Origin: Silene noctiflora
Lineage: Eukaryota; Streptophyta; Magnoliopsida; Caryophyllales; Caryophyllaceae
Assembly: GCA_009801015.1 (NCBI GenBank)
Contig: VHZZ01000210.1
Coordinates: forward strand, 178,129-242,128
Direction: 5' to 3'
DNA length: 64,000 nt
A program made the position numbers and the translations under genes. The number at the start of each line of letters is the position of its first letter. The stretch's first letter is position 1. Below, piece after piece: positions 48,955 to 60,089 of the stretch. The notes under the pieces are model-generated. The model ran no database searches and had not been told where the DNA came from. It saw only the letters and a list, made by a program, of their open reading frames with translations.

Positions 48955-49280
48955 GGCCTTGTTTGGCAAACGACAGAAGCAGATTAATGATAGCAGATAG
49001 CGTTAGTAGAATACGATTGACAGATTTATTAGAAGGTTTGACCATCATATTGAATTAGCAGAATTAAGAAAACGTGTTTGGTAACTAGCAGATTATATGA
49101 AAAATCTACCATTTCCATGTATAAACTCATTTTATTAGCAGCATATTCAAAAATAGTAGATTCCGGCCAATATGCTATCTGACTATGTCATTAACCAAAC
49201 ACATAAAATTAGTAGATTGATTGGTCAAATTAGTCGGAATTTACTAATTTCACCTAATATGCTGTTTACCAAACAATGCC
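48955..49280. mobile_element. Harbinger-like MITE
   Basis: Ends GGCCTTGTTTGGCAAAC and GTTTACCAAACAATGCC are inverted repeats with few mismatches. The interior repeats AGCAGATT/TAGTAGATT words. The target duplication is unclear (CAA on the left, TAA on the right). Confidence 0.65.
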
Positions 49281-49433
49281 TAAATCAGGCGTATGAACAA
49301 CCGTTTGCTCGACTTTTCTTGGCTTTTCTACATACGCTGATACGCTAGATGGAGATATGGAGTTAACCTTCCATAACCTCCCTTTGAATGCTTTGACTTC
49401 ATTAAATTTAAAATCCGTATTAATTGAATCTAA

Positions 49434-49749
49434 GACCTCGTTTGGTTGCCCTTTTAATTCATGGGAAAATTAAAATCCCATGAATTGGAAAAAGGGGAGG
49501 ATGTTTGGTTGCCAATTTTTTGGCAAAATGTAGGCATTCAATTCTCCTATGAATTTTGAATGCCTACATAATGGTGGAATTGAACTACCTAGCCCCTCTT
49601 AGGTAGTTCACAACTTCTGTGGAATTCAACTCCCACATGCGCAACCAAACGACTTTCCCGAATTCATGTGAATTTGTATACAGGAATACAATTCACGTGA
49701 ATTGGAAATTTCGGTGTTAGTTGAATTCCTTGATGAACCAAACGAGACC
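49434..49749. mobile_element. Tourist-type MITE, second copy of the 29342 family
   Basis: Ends GACCTCGTTTGGTTGCCC and GATGAACCAAACGAGACC; TAA on both sides (49431-49433, 49750-49752). The interior shares ATCCCATGAATT, TTGGTTGCCAATTTTTTG and TAGGCATTCAATT with 29342-29625. Confidence 0.8.
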
Positions 49750-50890
49750 TAACATTCTAATCCTCATTTCAGCATAGTACCTTGAAATCATTTTTGGCTA
49801 ATTGACAAACAACTAAACTTACGGGGTATTAATTTCATTAATTCACAAATCCAATAATTAGAGAATATGATCCATTGTTCAAGTATTTAGATCAATTAGA
49901 TTCGATTTTAGGAAAAAGAGTACATATAAGATAAGAGTTAATTTGTTAAGTTACAAAAAAGAGTATAATATGGAAAAGAAATGGAAAATTGTATGTGAAA
50001 AAGTGAAATCTGTATGTGAAAAAGGTAATTTCGATAAATTGTGTCGACGCAACTCGTAAGTCTTAAATCATATGTTTGGGTTTTGGTTTCTCTCCTTTTT
50101 AGAAAACTATTTTTATTTTTTATTTTCTCTCCACATACAAATAATCACTTTTTGAGATAAGGTTAAGAATGTTGGGTCGTTTCAGAACAAAATCTAAACT
50201 ATTGAGAGAAAATAAAAAAAATGGAAACACGTTCAAGGATCCAAATGAATAAAATGAAGCTTCAACCATTTATACCACAAACGTTTATTAAAATCTACAA
50301 CGTCCATAACCATTCGAATAACTTATTATAAAACCGTCTAATGTCTATAAACAATAATGATCATTTTATACATTGATTACTTCTAAAAAAAATGATATAC
50401 TCAATTTTCATTCAAACAACTTTGACAAACAGCTGTTAAATGGGCCATTGAAATCCTTACCAACCTTAATTATCCAATTAAAAATAATATAATCAGATTA
50501 GCACAAGCATTGGTATTATCTCCACTGTTCCAAATAATCATCATTTTTTGTTGCTGTCATACATTCCCAATTTTTATTTTTTATTTATTTTAAAAAAAAA
50601 AAAAGAAACTTTGCTTGTGTGTTGTACTAAGGTGTATTGTTCATATTTGAGTATGCATTTGCTTCACTTTCACTTCAACACCAACCAACATTTTATTGGA
50701 ATCACCCCATTTACTAAAACAAGAAACTTTCACTTTTTTTTCAATTGGTATGTCAATTTATATCTCACCTTAGATCTTGTGCATTTACTTGCTAATGTTT
50801 TTATGTCTTCCTATATTTTGCTTGTATTTTTTGTTGTTTTGTTGTTGCTTAATCAAGTAAAGATCTAAGCTTTATCTAGTCTAGAACCCT

Positions 50891-51027
50891 GCAGTAGCGG
50901 AGCCAGGATTTTCCGTTAATAGGGCAAAACGAACTAGTAATAGTATAAGGTATACTAGAAAAAAATTCGGATTTTTTTTATAAAAATAGGCGAGCACCCC
51001 TGCTAGCCCCCTAGATCCGACACTGGA
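50891..51027. mobile_element. Possible small MITE with GCGGAGCCAGG end
   Basis: CAGTAGCGGAGCCAGGAT on the left and CTAGATCCGACACTGG on the right are weak inverted repeats. AGCGGAGCCAGGA is a motif I associate with common plant repeat ends. No target duplication was found. Confidence 0.4.
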
Positions 51028-52099
51028 ATGCTGAAACTGAACATGTGCTACTGTAATACTGTATGTACCATTTTTGTTTGGTTATTAAGAATTGCTTTTT
51101 GGGTTCACTTTGGAGCATGCATATGATGGCAAATAGTATATGGTACTGTTGAATTATTTTTTTAGTTTTTTTTCTTATTATTATGGGTTATTAGATTGTT
51201 GATGATTTCAGTAGTTTAGTTGTTTTATTTTGGTAATTTGTATTTGCTATTTTGGAATGATGCACTAATTTTTGTGGGCGGTCGTGAAAGTGGTGATTGA
51301 GTCTCTTAACTTTGCCAAATGGTGAAATTACGCTCCCTGATGAGTTTCAATTTGTAGTAATTAAGCCATTTGACTTTAGCGAAAAGTGAAATTCGACCCA
51401 AATGTTTATTTTTCAAACAAGGTTGTAGTTATCAGTTAGATTGAATGATGGTGCGATCAAGGTGAATAAGAACTGTGTTACTTTGAGGTGTTAGAGTTAA
51501 GTCATTGTCACACATTCGATGCTGGTCAACAAACTCCTAATTAAGGAGACTGTAATTTATAAAAACTCGAACTTTGGAGCAAATATGTCATTGGCCACTA
51601 TCTATTAGATCGTTTGCCAGAAGACTTTGGCTGTTCTTCTTGAGCTTGCCGCTGTTTATTAATTCCATACCTTAGTTGGAAGAGTTGGTGCAAGCGATTG
51701 TGGTTGATGGTGATTGACAATAATGTCAACCTAATGAGCTTTAGAGGGCATAGCCGCATAGGTTAGGAAATCACTACTTAACGTCGTATTTATCCATACT
51801 TTACGTATGGAACTTGGTCGTATTGTTTGGTTGAAAACCACTGTTTGAACTCACTGCCTTGCTCTCTTGCTTTCCTCCATTTTTGTTCGAATTACAACTT
51901 ACCCTTTAACACTGGCGGAGTTATCGATTGTAAAGAGCTAGTCAATGACTTTTGCTTGTTGACGTCATAGATATGCAATGCGTTCTGTATGATGAACCTG
52001 GTCAACGAGAAATTATTCTGCGACATTTCCAAATCATACTTATTTATGCTGTAATGTTTTCAGGCATAAGATAAATTAAAGTGCATTGTTGACATCAGA

Positions 52100-54215
52100 A
52101 TGGGGTCTGGAGATTGGTTCAAGACGATAATCAGTAAGAAGAAAGTGAAGGTTGACAAACCAAAACAGTCTAAGGTTTGCATATAATTTTGGAACTGTAT
52201 TGTGTAATATAAAGGGCTTTTTTTTCGTTTTTTTCTGACAACGGAGACAGACTGCACTACAGATTATCTGCTCTAGTGCTCCTTTTTGCTCGTTTTAGTT
52301 ACTCCTAAAATTTAAAACTGAATTTGATTTGGAAATGTATCTGTCATGCAGTTTTTAACTTTTTGCCGAGTAAGCTTACGGACGGAAATAAAATCGTAAC
52401 TCAACTATTTCCTTACATTTTCAAACCGTAGTTTTTGACCTTCAAATGCTGACCACCCTTACATTTTTTTTCTTGTTGTAATCTTAGATTTGGGAAAGAT
52501 GTACTTGTGTGCTGTGTGATTTTAGCATGTTAGTCGTGAATGATTTGCCTCCTTGTGGCTTTCAAATCAGATAGATTGCTTCGTTATATAAGTAATGCTC
52601 TTGGAAAAGATTTATGTTTTCCTGATTAAGGTATACCAAGAGAGATTATGTTAAGGTGACATGGTCTGTAGCTTATGGATGGTGTAATCAACTATTATGA
52701 GGATTAGATTTTGATAACTTAATGTACGATACTTTGTTTAGGTTGCGTGATAATGAATGGCAGGATGATCTGAAATGGACGGTTCTGATAAAGTAATAAT
52801 CTATATCTGATTAATGGGCTGATAGGTGTTATTCTCATTGTAACATGTAGGGATCCGATAAGTCAACTGAATTGAAAAACAAAAGCCGATCTCAGAAGAA
52901 GAATGCCAATGGCAAGATCACTATCAAATCTAACGGTGTTCTTTCAAAACTCAGTGAAGATGTTGCGGCTACTAGGATACAGACTGCTTTCAGGGCGTAT
53001 ATGGTATATCAAGCACTATGCTATTCTTCCATATGATTTCAAAAAGTACCGTCTTTTGTTGCTAGTATTCTTGGTTATAAATAGTTCAGAAAAGAGGACA
53101 TTCTATAATGCTCCACGATTATTTGTTTTGTGACTTTGTCTGCAGGCAAGGAAAAGTCTACGGCGTATGAAGGGGATAATAAGGTTCCAGAAGTTAACAG
53201 AACGAAAGTCCGTCAAAAAACAATCTACAAGCACATTAACTCACCTGCATTTGTGGAGTCGGATACAAGCTGAAATTAGAGACCGCCGTTTGTGCATGGT
53301 CACTGAAGGCCGTCTTAAGCAAAAGAAGTTAGAGAACCAACTTAAGCTTGAGGCAAAACTTCATGACTTGGAGGTGTGTGTTTTAGACTCATTTATGACC
53401 GATTTTTAAAGTGAGACAATCATTTGTTATAAGTACTTATAACTTGGGTATAATACTTCATGTTGGCGCATTAACACCTTTATATTGTATCCTATCCAAA
53501 CATGCTTTTAACTTTTAAGTGCTTAATGAATGAATCCTGAAAAATTCTTTTGACAGGTGGAGTGGAGTAGCGGGGCAGACACAATGGATGAGATACTAGC
53601 CAGAATACATCAAAGAGAAGAGGCAGCGGTGAAGAGAGAGCGAGCAATGGCTTACGCATTCAATCATCAAGTATATATATCCTCGTAGACCAACTTATCA
53701 TAATGCAACCAGTCTTGTATGATACGGAACGTGAAAGACCAACCCAAAAACTTAAATAGTGCTCAATTGATATATGGTTAATGGGTTGGTTTTATATGTA
53801 AGACCGTCTCATATAAGTTTAATTCTTATAATGGTGTTTAAGTTTCACTTGCTTTGTTTCTCTCTAACAACCTATACATCGTTTACAGTGGAGGGCAAAC
53901 ACTAATCAAAACCAGGGTCCTTTTGACTGTGAACTTGGGAAGGCTAACTGGGGATGGAGCTGGAAGGAACGATGGATTGCAGCTCGGCCATGGGAAACCA
54001 GAGTGACATCTCAGTCCATCACAAAGAAGGTTAACAATAAGTTGACAAATAAGGCTACAAAAATAGTAGTTCCTTCCAAATCCGCCAAGATAAACTGGAA
54101 GCCATCACAAAAAGGCCGAAGAGTGTCGTACCCAGGTGCTGAAAAACCAGCTGTCGGAGAATCAGACTCAAAACTGCGACGAGTAACATTTAAGCAGCCT
54201 GATTTGGCATCTTAG
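52100..54215 (+). CDS. IQ67-domain protein (IQD9/IQD10 type), calmodulin-binding scaffold
   Basis: Exons 52100-52174, 52851-53003, 53146-53373, 53557-53670, 53889-54215; 897 nt (298 aa). IQD proteins bind calmodulin and associate with microtubules or the plasma membrane as scaffolds. The N-terminus MGSGDWFKTIISKKKVK is the family's usual start. The first IQ motif covers residues 68-78 (IQTAFRAYMAR) with ARKSLRRMKG after it. The phase-0 intron falls after Met76, inside the IQ motif, which is the signature intron of this family. The C-terminal half shows GWSWKERWIAARPWE, present in most IQDs, and a basic tail ending RRVTFKQPDLAS. Length and the short tail suit the small IQD9/10 subgroup. The next gene, a Nudix hydrolase, starts 646 bp downstream. 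Confidence 0.9.
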
Positions 54216-54861
54216 GTGAAACACAAATCAGAGCTCCTTAAATGTCTCGACACTTATTCTCATTCGAAAGAGGCAGTTTTTATTCTTAATGACAAATTTA
54301 TATATGTACTTGCCTGTTGTGTCATGTGTGATATGTTTTCATATATTCTTTTTGTTTTCTTTAATTATTTTTTAAAATGTAACTTCATTTTTGTGTGTAA
54401 TATAATGGTGTAGAAAATGTACTAGGAGTATTTATAATATGAATATACAGCATTTCAGGAGATACTTTTTCTCGTGTTTGCTCCTCTAGTCGGGAATATG
54501 CAGCCGAGTCAATACTATGTGTACATGACCCTTACAAAATTGTGTCGATATTACATCGACCTATGGTACTCGTTCACAGTAAGATGACACGGACTATATA
54601 GACGTTTTTCTCCAATTGTAAAAGGTTCCATTTCTTTCCCCAACTGGTATTACATATTGTGCGGAAAAAAAGTAATCTAACAAATAGAAATGGAAAGAAG
54701 TAAAATTAAAAAGGTAAACAAATTATTGAGACGAAACCGTAAAATCATTAAAATACCAAAAATAATAAAGAAAATTAGTTGGTGGTAGGTGGGTTTGCAA
54801 CAATGCCAGTTGATTACATATGAAAAATATCTCAAAAGTTGTCTGTCATTGACAGCAAAAA
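54216..54861. other. Spacer between IQD and Nudix genes
   Basis: IQD 3' UTR followed by the Nudix promoter and leader; AT-rich. No repeat or RNA gene was recognised. Confidence 0.6.
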
Positions 54862-56208
54862 ATGCTAACTAATAATACACATTCAGGGACATTAACGTTG
54901 TCGGAAGTAGCTCGACGTCTCAGACTCGTAAATTTATCTCCTGTCGGAAATGATGACGACATAATCAACTCGATGTCCAAAACAACCAGAAAAGCTGCTG
55001 TACTGGTCTGCATTTTCCAAGGAGACGGCGGTGATCTACGTGTTATCCTAACTCGGCGGTCTTCTATGCTATCTACTCACCCTGGTACCTTCTTTNTAAT
55101 CTGTATTAATTTTCAGATTAGGCTAAATAAAAGAGTAAAAACATTATTTGTCGAAAAACCTGCAGAGGGGTCGACTTCTCAGTGTACAATGTGGAAACAG
55201 CTGCTGATTTCTGAGCTAGTTTATTGATTTCAGCTGTAAATTGGTTGATATTTTCCTTCTGCTGCAGGTGATGTAGCACTTCCTGGTGGGAAAATGGAGG
55301 ATGGTGACGTAGATGAAGTCGCAACTGCGTTAAGGGAGGCCGAGGAGGAGATTGGTCTGGACCCTTTGCTTGTTGATGTTGTTTGTACCCTTGAATCTTT
55401 CACAATGAAGGTATTTTTCATGACAACATTATTATCTTCGCCTTCCACCATGATGACATCTCGTCTTGAATGAATGGCTTTTTTCTAAAGAGAAAAAAAT
55501 TTGTTATCCATCGATTATTTAGGGATTCAGACGATTTATAAATGTCCTATTAGCATCACCTACAGGGAGTTTTAGTCTTAGACAAGTTTCTTTGGATGTG
55601 GATGCCTGAAGGCCAAGTACTGGGTTGTCCAAGTATCGGTTTTATGGACTTGAATATCGACTATGTCTGTCACAAAGTATTGCTGCAGTAAGTTAAAATC
55701 CTTTGTGTAAGGGACATTTTCTAAATGCACTTGAATGGTTTTTGTACACTGGACAGAATGGCATGGTAGTAGTGCCAGTCATTGGCTTGCTGTACAACAA
55801 GGCTGCATTTCATCCCACACCAAATGTCGGTGAAGTCGAAGCCATATTCGATGCTCCATTAGATATGTTTCTCAAGGTCCATTCACATCTTCAACTCCTT
55901 CTCAGTCTCACCTTTATTCGGTAATCATAGGCGTTCTCATATACTTTACTTCCTGGTTGAAACAGGATGAAAACAGAAGAGAAGTCGAAAAGGAATGGAA
56001 CGGAGAAAAGTACATGCTTCATTACTTTGATTACAAATTCGAAGACAAGATATATGTTATTTTCGCGTTAACTGCCGGAATCTTGATACAGACTGCATCA
56101 ATGGTGTTCCAACAACCACCTGCATTTTCAGTGAGGGAACCCAAATTCTGGAATAAAATTAGTAGCAGCAGTAACAGTTACAGTAACAGTAGCAGTAGTA
56201 ATTTGTAG
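54862..56208 (+). CDS. Nudix hydrolase, CoA pyrophosphatase type (NUDT15/NUDT22-like)
   Basis: Exons 54862-55084, 55268-55410, 55757-55876, 55966-56208; 729 nt (242 aa), phases consistent. Members of this clade cleave CoA and acyl-CoAs to 4'-phosphopantetheine compounds and 3',5'-ADP with Mg2+ or Mn2+. LTRRSSMLSTHPGDVALPGG (about 63-82) fits the NuCoA motif and runs into the Nudix helix REAEEEIGL (97-105); the usual Glu earlier in the Nudix box is not obvious, as in other CoA-type members. VVPVIGLLYN, HPTPNVGEVEAIFDAPLDMF and DENRREVEKEW follow the family closely. A Ser/Asn-rich end (56158-56205) is encoded by AGT/AGC/AAC repeats. No clear targeting peptide is visible from this start; an upstream leader exon ending in another ATG is possible. 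One undetermined base (55096) lies in intron 1 and does not affect the protein. Confidence 0.88.
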
Positions 56209-57799
56209 ACTTGTAGTCCTTTTGCTTAAAACATTTTTTCTTCTCTGAAAAATTCTTTCGCAGTTGGTATAAGAGTGTATCCGGTCGTTAAACATTTTTA
56301 CATAATACGGAGTCATTGATAAAAGACGTGCTCGTATAAATAATGTTAATTCATTGGGGTGCACAATTGGTACAAATATTTACCTCTTTATCGGTTCTCA
56401 AGTTATTGGCAGTTTCTTATATCCAAAAATCAGAAAAATCATGCTCGTTCGGATTGGAATTTTTTTTTTTCTTGGGTTCAAATGAGCGCACTATGTCGCG
56501 GGTGAGAATTGAACCCCCAACTTCATGATCGGGGTAAGAGAGCTCTTNCCACTTGAGCTAGCTCTTGTTCTCTCGGATTGGAATTATATGAATGAAAAAT
56601 ATAACTTAGTCAATGAATAGAGTAAAAAGTAAAACTAAATTGAATTGAATTGAATATTTAGGATTTGAATTGAATAGTATAATATTGTATTTAAGCCTGA
56701 AAGAAGACGGTCAAAGTCTTGTATAGAACCGTTTTACAAAAAAAACATCTATATTTATAATACTTCATATAATGTATGAAAGTTACATTTCAAGAACGAT
56801 TTAGTTACTCGTAAACATTCTTGTCAATAGTTGACATTTCGATACCTTTTATAATCCCTATAAGGATAAATTCTGCGTTTGAGAAAGTCTTAAAACAAAT
56901 AACCTTGTTTAGTCCCACTTGTTACCTTTATAAACTTTTAAATTGACAGTATTTCAACTCCTTATAAATCATTTCCACCTTTTCAGGATTATGTTCTTTA
57001 CAAAAAAAAAAAAAAAAAACAATTTAAGTCATTTTCATAATTTTTTTCCAAAACAATCCTTCATAATAAATAAATTACTAAAGTAGGGCTCGACTTTAAG
57101 TAAATGATAATGGTTTCACGTTGGTATGATTTTTTGTCCAAAGTTGTTGAACCGCTCGGTGGCTTTGGACTAAAGCCGCTAAATTATTCTGTATTTATTG
57201 ATGACTTATTCAAAAATACAAATACAGTTACAAAAAAAAAAAAATAGATTTTTTAATTGTAGCGATACATTTTTTTTACAGGTTTACATAGGAAGCACCG
57301 AAAGATTCAACAACTTGATAAACGAACACCCCTAGCCAGTAGCCACAATGATAAAGATTTTATCTTTTTTATCTTTTGATGTTGGATGCATGTTCAGAGG
57401 AGGCTTGTTCAGATACACTATAATAGTAAACTATTATCACTATCATATTAAGTTATCATCTGACGATCTGTATAATAAAATGCTGGAGTGCTAATTTCTA
57501 AGCGTTGACCAAACCATATATATAATTGCCAGTACACATAATGTCAAATTCTAGATCTGAGTACGAATTGGACGACGTCAGTAACATGTAGACATCATGG
57601 TCATCTCAAGGTAGACTATTCAAAAAATTTAAACTGAGTAGGTGATCGAGATATGCATTACATAAAATTTAAACAACTTGAAATGAGGAGGAAATGTAAT
57701 CGGGACGGAAGGAATAGGTACCGATCTCGTCAGTTACACAAAAAACTTAATATTTGTAGCAAAAGCAAATATCGACCATAACAAGTGACAACCGATACA
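56209..57799. other. Intergenic region between the Nudix and At4g18490-like genes
   Basis: Nudix 3' UTR, a tRNA-derived SINE (56462-56572), poly(A) runs (57001-57019) and AT-rich sequence. No gene was recognised. Confidence 0.6.
56462..56572 (-). mobile_element. tRNA-derived SINE with exact 13-bp target duplication
   Basis: On the minus strand the sequence has an A-box-like TAGCTCAAGTGG, a B-box-like GGGTTCAATTCTCACC, and a short A-rich tail (complement of the T run at 56462-56472). These are RNA polymerase III promoter elements in tRNA order and spacing. TCGGATTGGAATT stands on both sides (56449-56461, 56573-56585). The length of about 111 bp suits a short SINE. One base (56548) is undetermined. 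It is not a tRNA gene: no acceptor stem or proper anticodon arm is formed. Confidence 0.85.
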
Positions 57800-60089
57800 A
57801 TAGCAGCACAATGCCAAGCTTCCCGCCACTACAATTAACCGGCGAATTCATTGATCGCCAAAACCGAGAACCTTCTCTACTTTCTCTCAAAAAAATCGCC
57901 GATTTTTCTCCCTAATGTCACTCATACATTGCATCTTTAACTCTAATTCGATCCGGTACGTGCTTTCTACATTGAAATTACTTGAAATTTCATCGAATTT
58001 CTTCTACTGTAATTCGCAATTTTGCTTCAATATGCTATTTTATTCATGTATGCAACTTTATAAGCTTCAATTGCTATGATTATTTCTTCATGTGTTAATC
58101 GAAGGCTAATTACACTCTAATTTGTTCTAATTCTTTGATTGAGGTTCGCATTTTATGAATTTTGGAGCGTATAATTAGTTTTGAAGTTGTGATTTTTGTG
58201 CTGTATCGATATAATTGATTCTGGTTAATTTTGTTGATAAGTTGCTGATTTTCGGCTTTAATTTGTTATTTTATTCATATATGCAACTGTATAAGCTTCA
58301 ATTGCTATGATTATATCATCATGTGTTAATCAAAGGCTAATTACACTCTAATACGTTCTAATTCTTTGATTGAGGTTCGCGTTTTATGAATTTAGGACCG
58401 CATAATTAGTTTTGAACTGGAGATTAGTGCGGTATCGATATAAGATTCTGGTTACTTTTGTTGATAAATTTCTAATTTCGGCTTCAATTTGTATTAATTC
58501 ATATATGCACTTATATAAACTTCAATTTCCGTGCAAATTAATTGTTCATGTGTTAAGCGAAGGCTAATTGCACTCCAGTTTGTTCTAATTTTTTTATTCT
58601 GGTTCACATTATTTGAATTTAGGAGCGTATAGATATATATTGAATATAGTTGATAAATTTCTAATTTCGGCTTAAATTTGTTATTAATTCATATATGCAC
58701 TTATATATTATATAAGCTTCAATATCAATGATTATCTCTTCATGTGTAAATCTAAGGCTAATTTCACTCTGATTTGTTCTAGTTGTTTGAGTGAGCTTTG
58801 CATGTTACAAAATTCGGAGCGTATTATTAGTTAGTCAAGATCTTTGTGCTTTAGATATAATTGGTTCTGATTATATTTGTTGATACGTTCTTTCGATGTC
58901 TATTTTTGGCTTAAATTTAGATAAGTTAGTAGTTTAGCTAATGTTCGGATTTTCCCTCACTTTATTAGTAAGTGATTAAGGTAGCCGAAGCTCGTAATTC
59001 AACAGATTATTTATTTCTTCAATTTTATTCTAGTCCAGTCTATAGTATTACTTGGATGATGGATTTTTGAGTTTTTGTAGCCTCTTGTACATTTTGGCTC
59101 GAAACTGTACAAACACCATTGCTGCTGACTTGCTGTGATGTTATCCTTTTATTTTATTTTATAATTTTCAGCGCATTCTCATTCTTTCGTTGTTTATCAC
59201 TATAAGAAATAGTGCAGATCTCATCTTCCCGCTGTTTGTATGTTATCCAAGATTTTTAATCTGTAGGAAATAGTTTGTAGTCTGTCTTTTATACCCTCTG
59301 CTGTCTTGCAAAAGGAGACCCTGTGATTGGTGGAAGTTTTCCTCTTGTTTGTTGATTTGGGGTCCAGAAAGGATTAAAGCTATCACAAGCATGATTATGT
59401 TTCGCTTTCATTATACGCAGAAGACATTCTATTCGATTTAACTCCTTGAAATAGGATGGACTGCTCTAGGAGTCACTCATGAAGCATGTCGTAAATGACA
59501 ATGTATATAGACATTGTCTCTTTATGGTGTAAAGTTAATCTTATGTTCAAATATATAGTATATGTCTGTGCGGCCCTCTTTTGCTACTTTTAATTATACT
59601 ATATACTTTCAGAGTTTTTGAAATGAATACGAGAGTCTGGTGATATTAGCAAACAAAAACTATGGTACCGGCTGGTCTGAAGGATGCTTAGTCACTTGGT
59701 GCATGTTGGTAGTTTGAGAAATAGAGGATTAGGCTGTTTTCAGGATGCTTTATATGCTCTTCTTTGTTCGATTGTATGTGCTGTTTATATCTATTCAGTT
59801 GGACTAGGGTAGCATTTTCACTGGCAAATATTCAAATAGAATGCCTTTTGCATTGCAACCCGCTCTTTTGTTTTGATGTGATAAAACTCGATGAAACATC
59901 ATATTTCTGATCATTTACTCATTGACATTATGTATTGGTTGTCTTGGTTGGTGCTAAACAATCGTCACGCTGTTGATTCTCAAATGGTTCTCCTAATCAG
60001 TGTTTTACCTTCATTTGTCCAAAAAATCTACTGTCCCTATTTTCAGATTCCGGAATTAATCAGTTTTCCTTAATCCTTGCAGTACTTAG
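57800..60089 (+). promoter_or_regulatory. 5' leader of the At4g18490-like gene with 2.1-kb intron and uORF
   Basis: The leader exon probably ends at 57955 (GATCCG|GTACGTG) and resumes at 60083 after CCTTGCAG. An upstream ATG at 57915 reads MSLIHCIFNSNSIRT across the splice and stops at TAG 60087-60089, immediately before the main ATG at 60090. The intron contains a four-copy tandem array (58023-58909). Long leader introns in plants often raise expression; whether this one does is unknown. Confidence 0.6.
58023..58909. repeat. Four-copy tandem array of a 190-240 bp unit in the leader intron
   Basis: Unit starts at about 58023, 58256, 58482 and 58671. Each has TATTCATGTATGCAAC-like, TTCATGTGTTAATC-like, AAGGCTAATT.CACTC, TTGTTCTAATT and GGAGCGTATAATTAG-like words in the same order. 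The first two copies are most alike and the last two are more worn. The array does not code. Confidence 0.9.

Larger units (their letters stand above)
47761..52099. other. Intergenic region and probable IQD leader intron
   Basis: Contains the YAK1 3' UTR, then three MITE-type elements (48955-49280, 49434-49749, 50891-51027) and AT-rich filler. An acceptor-like TGTTTTCAG ends at 52063, 36 bases before the IQD start codon. The IQD gene therefore probably has a leader exon and intron upstream; its donor could not be fixed. No other gene was recognised. Confidence 0.55.

Noticed and set aside
54003-54215. Separate small gene starting MTSQSITKK
   Set aside because: It is the in-frame end of the last IQD exon, not an independent gene.
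56462-56572. tRNA gene on the minus strand
   Set aside because: A- and B-box motifs are present, but a cloverleaf with acceptor stem is not; the A-rich tail and target duplication mark it as a SINE.
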